From Amycolatopsis anabasis (lineage in GTDB: Bacteria > Actinomycetota > Actinomycetes > Mycobacteriales > Pseudonocardiaceae): DNA of 33,591 nt. Positions within the stretch are counted from its first letter, which is position 1. Each line of letters opens with the position of its first letter. The stretch spans positions 1 through 33,591 of the forward strand of contig NZ_VTHK01000083.1 in assembly GCF_009765355.1 (NCBI RefSeq). The letters run 5' to 3'. Both the position numbers and the translations under genes were made by a program. The notes beneath the pieces are model-generated. The model worked only from the letters and a program-made list of their open reading frames with translations, searched no databases and was not told the origin of the DNA. Positions 30,901-33,591 of this stretch are shown here, piece by piece.

Positions 30901-32406
30901 GTGACCGTGCCGAAGTTTGCCCTGTCCGAGAACTCCGAGGCCGCGGTGGGCAAGAGCCGCGCCGAGGTCATCGTGCTCGGCACGGTCCAGGCCGGCGGGC
31001 AGGCCGAACTCGCCCCGGGCGCGGAGGCGGTCGACGCGGCGTTCGAGGGCAAACTGGCCGAGGTGCTCCGCACGCTCGGCGCGACCGGCAAGGCCGAGGA
31101 GATCGTCAAGCTGCCGACCCTGGGCAAGCTGAACGCGGGCGTGGTGCTCGCGGTGGGCCTGGGCAAGGCGGGCGAGTCCGGCGAGATCACCGCCGAGCAG
31201 GTGCGCCGGGCCGCCGGCGCCGCCGCGCGGTCGCTCACCGGGACCGACCGCGCGTTCAGCACGCTGTCCGCGGTGGATCTGCAGGCCGCGGTCGAGGGCA
31301 CCGCGCTGGGCGCGTATTCCTTCACCGAGTACAAGTCCGAGCCCGGCGACGCCGCAGTGTCCAAAGTGGACTTCGCAAGCCCGGCCGAGGGCACCGCGCG
31401 GGACCACAAGGCGACCCTGAAGGCGGCCACCTCGATCGCCGAGGCGGTGATCATCGCCCGCGACCTGATCAACACCCCGCCGAACGACCTGTTCCCGGCC
31501 TCCTTCGCCGACCGCGCGAAGAAGCTGGCCGAGCAGAACGGCCTCGAGTTCGAGGTGCTGGACGAGAAGGCGTTGAAGCGCAAGGGTTACGGCGGCATCC
31601 TCGGCGTCGGCGGCGGTTCGGCCCGGCAGCCGCGGCTGGTGCGGCTGGCCTACCGCGGCGCCAAGCCGGTGAAGAAGATCGCGCTGGTGGGCAAGGGCAT
31701 CACCTTCGACTCGGGCGGCATCTCGATCAAACCGGCCGCGAACATGGACCACATGACCTCGGACATGTCCGGGGCGGCCGGGGTGCTCGCGTCGGTGGTG
31801 CTCGCCGCGAAGCTGAAGTACCCGCTCGAGGTGATCGCGCACATCCCGCTGGCCGAGAACCTGCCGTCGGGCACCTCGTACCGGCCCGGTGACGTGCTCA
31901 GCATGTACGGCGGCAAGACGGTCGAGGTGCTCAACACCGACGCCGAAGGGCGCTTGGTGCTGGCCGACGCGATGGTGCGCGCCGCCGAGGACGACCCGGA
32001 CTACCTGATCGAGACGTCCACGCTGACCGGCGCGCAGGTGGTGGCCCTGGGCAACCGCACGGCCGGGATCATGGGCTCGGACGACTTCCGCGACCGCGTC
32101 GCCGAGATCGCGCGCGCGACCGGTGAGGGCGGCTGGGCGATGCCGCTGCCCGAGGAACTGCGGGCCGACCTGGATTCGCGGCTGGCCGATCTGGCCAACG
32201 TCACCGGGCACCGCTGGGGCGGCATGCTCGCCGCCGGGATCTTCCTGCGCGAGTTCGTCGCCGACGAGCTGCCCTGGGTGCACATCGACATCGCCGGGCC
32301 GTCGTTCAACACCAGCGGGCCGTGGGGCTACACCGGCAAGGGCGGCACCGGGGTTCCGGTACGGACCATCGCCGCGGTGCTGGCGGACATCGCCGCCAAC
32401 GGCTGA
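30901..32406 (+). CDS. pepB: Leucyl aminopeptidase, M17 family
   Basis: The 501-residue protein removes N-terminal residues, using two metal ions. Metal-binding and catalytic motifs are visible: GKGITFDSGGISIKP (Lys and Asp), MTSDMSGAAGV and the signature NTDAEGRLVLADA. The N-terminal domain (about 1-165) is the usual non-catalytic macro-like one. The GTG at 30901 is chosen because GAGGAG precedes it by about eight bases; an ATG at 30838 would add 21 residues. It corresponds to M. tuberculosis pepB (Rv2213), at the end of the conserved block. Confidence 0.94.
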   Translation: MTVPKFALSENSEAAVGKSRAEVIVLGTVQAGGQAELAPGAEAVDAAFEGKLAEVLRTLGATGKAEEIVKLPTLGKLNAGVVLAVGLGKAGESGEITAEQVRRAAGAAARSLTGTDRAFSTLSAVDLQAAVEGTALGAYSFTEYKSEPGDAAVSKVDFASPAEGTARDHKATLKAATSIAEAVIIARDLINTPPNDLFPASFADRAKKLAEQNGLEFEVLDEKALKRKGYGGILGVGGGSARQPRLVRLAYRGAKPVKKIALVGKGITFDSGGISIKPAANMDHMTSDMSGAAGVLASVVLAAKLKYPLEVIAHIPLAENLPSGTSYRPGDVLSMYGGKTVEVLNTDAEGRLVLADAMVRAAEDDPDYLIETSTLTGAQVVALGNRTAGIMGSDDFRDRVAEIARATGEGGWAMPLPEELRADLDSRLADLANVTGHRWGGMLAAGIFLREFVADELPWVHIDIAGPSFNTSGPWGYTGKGGTGVPVRTIAAVLADIAANG

Positions 32407-32409
32407 TCC

Positions 32410-33474
32410 GTGTGGATCCCCGGGGAGTACGTCGAATCGGCCTTGCGCGAGGTGCTCACGGCCGACGACACCCAGGTCGACGCGACGGCCGGCCACGCGG
32501 CGCTGCTGCTCGCCTGCTGCGGGCACTCCGGTGAGGCGGACCGCTTGGCGCGGCGGTGGCACGAGGTCACCGAACGCCCGGCCGCCGCGCTGACGCCCGA
32601 TCCGGTCGACGCGCGGGCGTGGGCGATGCTGTTCGCGGCACGGGGCGAGCGGCCGGACTGGGCGGATGCCTTGCCACCGCTCGATCTCGACGCCGAGGAG
32701 TCCGCGCACCGCGCGTACCTGGCCCGCCGCGAACCGTCGATTCCGGCGGGCCTGCTCGGCGATTCGGCGGCCGCGCGGATCGTTTCCGGGGTGGCCGACC
32801 GGCTCGGCGAGTCCCCGGCGCCGGATCCGGTACGCGCGGCGGCCGCCGAGGTGGAGTCGCTGGCGCGCCGGGGAGAGCCGGTCGAGGACGCGCTCGCCGC
32901 CTGGGCTTCGGCGGCCGGGCGGGCGGATCGCCCGAAAGTCGGCACATTGGGCGGCTGCCGGGCGGTGGCCCCGCTGCTCGTCTCCGGCGCGCTCGCCGGG
33001 CCGCTGGGCCTGGACGAAGGCTGGGCGCGCCGGATCGCCGGGGACCTGATGGCGGCGCTGCGGATGCGGTATCCGCGCCCCGAGGCGCGCCTGTCCTGGC
33101 GGGAACTCGTGGACCGGATCCTCGAACTGCGCGAAGCCGGGACCGCGCCGCCCCCGGTCACCGCGGACGTGCTCGAACGAGCCGAACGGCGGCTGGGCTT
33201 CGCGTTGCCGGAGGACTACCGGGAATTCCTGCGCACCTGCGACGGGCTGCCCGCGGACGTGGTGTTCCCGCGCCTGCTCGGGGCCGCCGAACTCGTGCCC
33301 GCCGAGGGCGGGGTCGTGGTGATCGGCGATCCGGGCCCACCGGTGCTGACCCTGGCCCGGGCGGGCGAGCGGTGGGTCGCCGTGTCCTGGGATCCGGTGT
33401 CCGGTTCGACGCCGTTCCCCGGTTTCCGCGCGCTGCTGGAAGAGCACCTGCGGTTGCTGGAAGAGAGTCGATAA
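32410..33474 (+). CDS. SMI1/KNR4-like domain protein
   Basis: The 354-residue protein has an Ala-, Arg- and Glu-rich helical N-terminal part (1 to about 245) and a C-terminal SMI1/KNR4-like domain. The latter shows ERAERRLGFALPEDYREFLRTCDGLP, then LLGAAELVPAEGGVVVIGDPGPP. Such domains are often immunity proteins against contact-dependent or polymorphic toxins, but also occur in housekeeping proteins. The GTG start lies 3 nt after the pepB stop, so it is co-transcribed with pepB. Confidence 0.8.
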   Translation: MWIPGEYVESALREVLTADDTQVDATAGHAALLLACCGHSGEADRLARRWHEVTERPAAALTPDPVDARAWAMLFAARGERPDWADALPPLDLDAEESAHRAYLARREPSIPAGLLGDSAAARIVSGVADRLGESPAPDPVRAAAAEVESLARRGEPVEDALAAWASAAGRADRPKVGTLGGCRAVAPLLVSGALAGPLGLDEGWARRIAGDLMAALRMRYPRPEARLSWRELVDRILELREAGTAPPPVTADVLERAERRLGFALPEDYREFLRTCDGLPADVVFPRLLGAAELVPAEGGVVVIGDPGPPVLTLARAGERWVAVSWDPVSGSTPFPGFRALLEEHLRLLEESR

Positions 33475-33539
33475 TCATTCGGCGGAACCCGTACCGGCCG
33501 GACGGCGTCCTACCCGGCGGGCTTAGGAGGTAGTGCCGT

Positions 33540-33591
33540 ATGCCGGAGGGGAATCCGCTGGTCGCGCAGGAGAAGTCGCAGACCACGGCGG
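33540..33591 (+). CDS. Start of an unidentified gene (truncated by the window)
   Basis: An ATG at 33540 follows a TTAGGAGG ribosome-binding site by about nine bases. The visible peptide is MPEGNPLVAQEKSQTTA. The N-terminus resembles hypothetical proteins of Pseudonocardiaceae that I associate loosely with type VII secretion or toxin loci; this is a weak impression. The rest is outside the window. Confidence 0.6.
   Translation, partial: MPEGNPLVAQEKSQTTA

Noticed and set aside
30772..33447. 891-residue minus-strand frame opposite pepB and the SMI1 gene
   Set aside because: Composition is that of an antisense frame; pepB motifs on the plus strand are unambiguous.
1..33591. tRNA or rRNA genes, transposases, integrases or phage genes
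   Set aside because: None was recognised on reading both strands; the accessory block has no visible mobility genes.

Overview
The window is about 33.6 kb of high-GC actinobacterial chromosome. Gene content, gene order, frequent GTG starts and strong GC bias at third codon positions point to the Pseudonocardiaceae, most likely an Amycolatopsis-like organism (inference from reading the proteins, not from a search). The backbone follows the M. tuberculosis trpD-ctaE-qcrCAB / ctaF-ctaC / asnB-adoK / erpA-like / DUF3043 / cobT / ilvE / pepB neighbourhood as I remember it (Rv2192c to Rv2213). The trpD-qcr block is inverted here relative to ctaC.

Region 1 (1-10160) holds respiration and trpD: ctaE-qcrC-qcrA-qcrB on the minus strand, a plus-strand run of a hypothetical gene, a degenerate receiver-domain protein and trpD, then a divergent GlxA-type AraC regulator / EamA exporter pair, then ctaC-ctaF on the minus strand. 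Together these encode the cytochrome bcc complex and three of the aa3 oxidase subunits; ctaD is not in the window. Region 2 (10330-15042) holds asnB, an AdoK-like PfkB kinase, a small ORF, an A-type Fe-S carrier and a DUF3043 membrane protein.

Region 3 (15084-26710) is an accessory block lying between DUF3043 and cobT, which are neighbours in mycobacteria. Its core is a glucitol-type PTS (EIIC, EIIBC, EIIA, GutM) divergent from a dedicated HPr and a SorC-family regulator. Downstream of the PTS is an operon encoding a DXR-like (DRL) oxidoreductase, AcoA/AcoB/AcoC-type 2-oxo/hydroxyketone dehydrogenase subunits and an IspD-like cytidylyltransferase. I propose this is a catabolic or salvage route for 2-C-methyl-D-erythritol or a similar branched polyol: PTS uptake gives MEP, DRL run in the oxidative direction gives DXP, and acetoin-dehydrogenase-type cleavage gives acetyl-CoA plus glyceraldehyde 3-phosphate, while IspD diverts MEP to isoprenoids. 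Palindromic sites of the form TGCAC-N4-GTGCA lie upstream of both transcription units and are candidate SorC operators.

Region 4 (26720-33591) returns to the backbone: cobT, ilvE, a small membrane protein, a DUF402 protein with a membrane protein, pepB, an SMI1-like protein and the start of one further gene. Several families of intergenic palindromes and tandem repeats occur, notably two near-identical long hairpins, each between a convergent gene pair.
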